DNA of 64,000 nt from Cyclobacteriaceae bacterium YHN15. Lineage in GTDB: Bacteria > Bacteroidota > Bacteroidia > Cytophagales > Cyclobacteriaceae. Shown here piece after piece: positions 62,708 to 64,000 of the stretch. The DNA lies in the NCBI GenBank assembly GCA_003797895.1, contig RKQB01000010.1:62001-126000 (forward strand), read 5' to 3'. A program made the translations under genes and the position numbers. Numbering within the stretch: the stretch's first letter is position 1; each line of letters begins with the position of its first letter. The notes beneath the pieces are model-generated. The model had not been told where the DNA came from. It made no database searches and saw only the letters and a list, made by a program, of their open reading frames with translations.

Positions 62708-64000
62708 TATTTTAAAAGTAAAAATACATCCGTCAGATTTTGCTTTCTTCCATCCAAGGTCTTAAATGAAAGTTTATATACATAGTTACCAGGAGGAGCA
62801 TCTTTACCCCCCACAGTGCCATCCCAACCATTGGCATCAAGATCATCTGTATAATAGATGGTCTCACCCCATTTATTGAGAACCCAAAATTCCAATGATT
62901 CAATATTTACAAATCTTGGAAAGAAGTAATCATTAAGCCCGTCTCCATTTGGGGTAAATGCATTAGGCATTACTAAAAAGTAATCAAAAACTCTGATTCT
63001 CTTTTTAACCTCCGAAATACAGCCGTAAATATCTGTGACTTGTAAGGTGATTTCGTATTCTCCTTCCTTCAAATAAGAATGTTTGGGATTTTCTTCAAAG
63101 CTGAAATTCCCATCTCCAAAATCCCAATAATATCCTGAAATCTGACCAAATGACCTGTTCCAAAACTGTATTTCAAAATTCACCAGGTAAGAGTTGTATT
63201 GATCAAAAGCAATGGATTCAAATCCTGAGTCAGCGATTACTTCTGAATTTTTGATATCGAAAGATTCGGTGATGCTACAACCGTATCCATCTGTGATTTG
63301 TACGGTATATAATCCTGGTAAAGTGGTCTTCATTATCTGACCATTTTGGGAAACATTCCCTCCGGACCAGGCGATTGAATAAGGAGCCACTCCACCTGAA
63401 ATACTGATCTGAATCTCTTCTTCTATGAGTCTGGGTTCACATTCTACATAGGTCCGCTGAAAAGCTACAATACTTAATGGATCCGGTCTTTTTACTTCAA
63501 ATGATCCATTGATTTCACATCCAGATGCATCGGTAACATTTACACTGTACTGACCTGCAGGAATATTGACAAGGTTAGTGGTAGTCTGTCCATTGTTCCA
63601 CTGGAAACTGTACGGAGGCCTGCCACCGGAAATTCCCAAAATAATGCTTCCGCTTTGAGGGTTTTCACATTCCAGTGCATCGGTTACTTCCGGCTCCATC
63701 AATAATAGGGCTGGCTCCACGATATTAAATTCACTTCTGATCTCACAATCAGTTTCGTCTTTGATCAATACTGAGTAGGTTCCTGCTCCCAAATTGAACA
63801 ATTCATCCCTATCATCTCCATTGCTCCAAGCTATGATTGGCTGTCCAACTCCACCTTCAAAATTCAGTTTGATAAAACCATCCCTTTCCCCAAAACAGGA
63901 AATCTGTCTTACTTCAGGCCTTATCCTGAACAATGGAGCATCTTCTATGATAATAGTCTGGCTTTTCACACATCCTGCTTGATCAGAAACCTGAACAGTA
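62707..64000 (-). CDS. gliding-motility-type adhesin with SprB-like repeats and T9SS C-terminal domain, partial
   Basis: The reading frame is open to the window edge, so the N-terminus is missing; an ATG-like start inside would be false, since residues T-V-Q-V-S-D-Q-A-G-C before it continue the same repeat. At least three SprB-type repeats of about 75 residues follow (each with I-S-G-G-x-P-P-Y-S or equivalent, W-x-N-G, and a G-x-Y-x-V-x-V-x-D-x-x-G-C end). A PKD domain comes next (Y-Y-W-D-F-G-D-G and Y-E-I-T-L-Q-V-T-D). The C-terminal domain starts M-P-N-A-F-T-P-N-G-D-G-L-N-D-Y-F and ends F-L-L-L-K, the CHU_C (TIGR04131) type IX secretion signal. Partner of the SprF-like protein. Confidence 0.93.
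   Translation of the reverse strand, partial: TVQVSDQAGCVKSQTIIIEDAPLFRIRPEVRQISCFGERDGFIKLNFEGGVGQPIIAWSNGDDRDELFNLGAGTYSVLIKDETDCEIRSEFNIVEPALLLMEPEVTDALECENPQSGSIILGISGGRPPYSFQWNNGQTTTNLVNIPAGQYSVNVTDASGCEINGSFEVKRPDPLSIVAFQRTYVECEPRLIEEEIQISISGGVAPYSIAWSGGNVSQNGQIMKTTLPGLYTVQITDGYGCSITESFDIKNSEVIADSGFESIAFDQYNSYLVNFEIQFWNRSFGQISGYYWDFGDGNFSFEENPKHSYLKEGEYEITLQVTDIYGCISEVKKRIRVFDYFLVMPNAFTPNGDGLNDYFFPRFVNIESLEFWVLNKWGETIYYTDDLDANGWDGTVGGKDAPPGNYVYKLSFKTLDGRKQNLTDVFLLLK

Noticed and set aside
1..64000. tRNA, rRNA, tmRNA or riboswitch genes
   Set aside because: No sequence resembling these was recognised by eye in any intergenic region; a covariance search would be needed to exclude small ones.

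Overview
The window looks like a chromosomal segment of a Bacteroidota bacterium of the Cytophagales, most likely near Cyclobacteriaceae. The evidence is a PorP/SprF protein beside a gliding-type adhesin with a CHU_C-type C-terminal domain, DUF1599 and BT_3928-type DoxX genes beside shikimate kinase, an NfeD-FloA pair, the short ProS form, DUF5916 and DUF1080 proteins, promoters of the TTG / TAnnTTTG type and no obvious Shine-Dalgarno sites. This is inferred from gene content, not from a database search. No rRNA, tRNA or CRISPR array was seen.

Bases 1-17,000 are mostly core genes: DUF1599, DoxX and aroK; a FadL-like porin; a Met/Gly/Trp-rich lipoprotein; proS; nfeD-floA; a DUF389 membrane protein; a single-domain response regulator; an MlaE-MlaF-MCE lipid transport operon; acnA; and a zinc-ribbon protein. 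Bases 17,000-40,900 carry accessory and degradative functions: EcsC, a membrane-bound AraC regulator, a sulfatase, a DUF5916 barrel, a secreted Gfo/Idh/MocA-DUF1080 pair, an M28 peptidase fused to a beta-barrel, SelO, a LytS/LytT-type two-component pair, a dioxygenase-like lipoprotein, an FtsX/MacB-type permease, a DbpA-like helicase and a YncE-like propeller. Long intergenic gaps hold dispersed palindromic repeats.

Bases 40,900-48,000 look rearranged. Eight units of a 130-133 bp foldback repeat lie in tandem. After them come a GH28 glycosidase and a nitrilase, a solitary copy of the same repeat, small accessory genes, a decayed higB toxin remnant in front of an intact higA antitoxin, and a piece of a RhuM-family gene whose full relative lies 5 kb further on.

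Bases 49,192-61,455 form a composite type I restriction-modification operon. Most of its genes overlap by ATGA. The order is hsdM (with an in-frame amber codon at codon 18 and a small in-frame repeat insertion), a DUF1016 protein without its nuclease domain, a truncated and then a full RhuM-family gene, a small membrane protein, hsdS, an unrecognised 537-residue protein, an 889-residue PLD-superfamily protein with two HxK...N motifs, and hsdR. The last two before hsdR sit between specificity and restriction subunits and are the best candidate here for an undescribed defence module. The window ends in a convergent pair: a PorP/SprF protein and the C-terminal part of a large type IX-secreted adhesin cut by the window edge.
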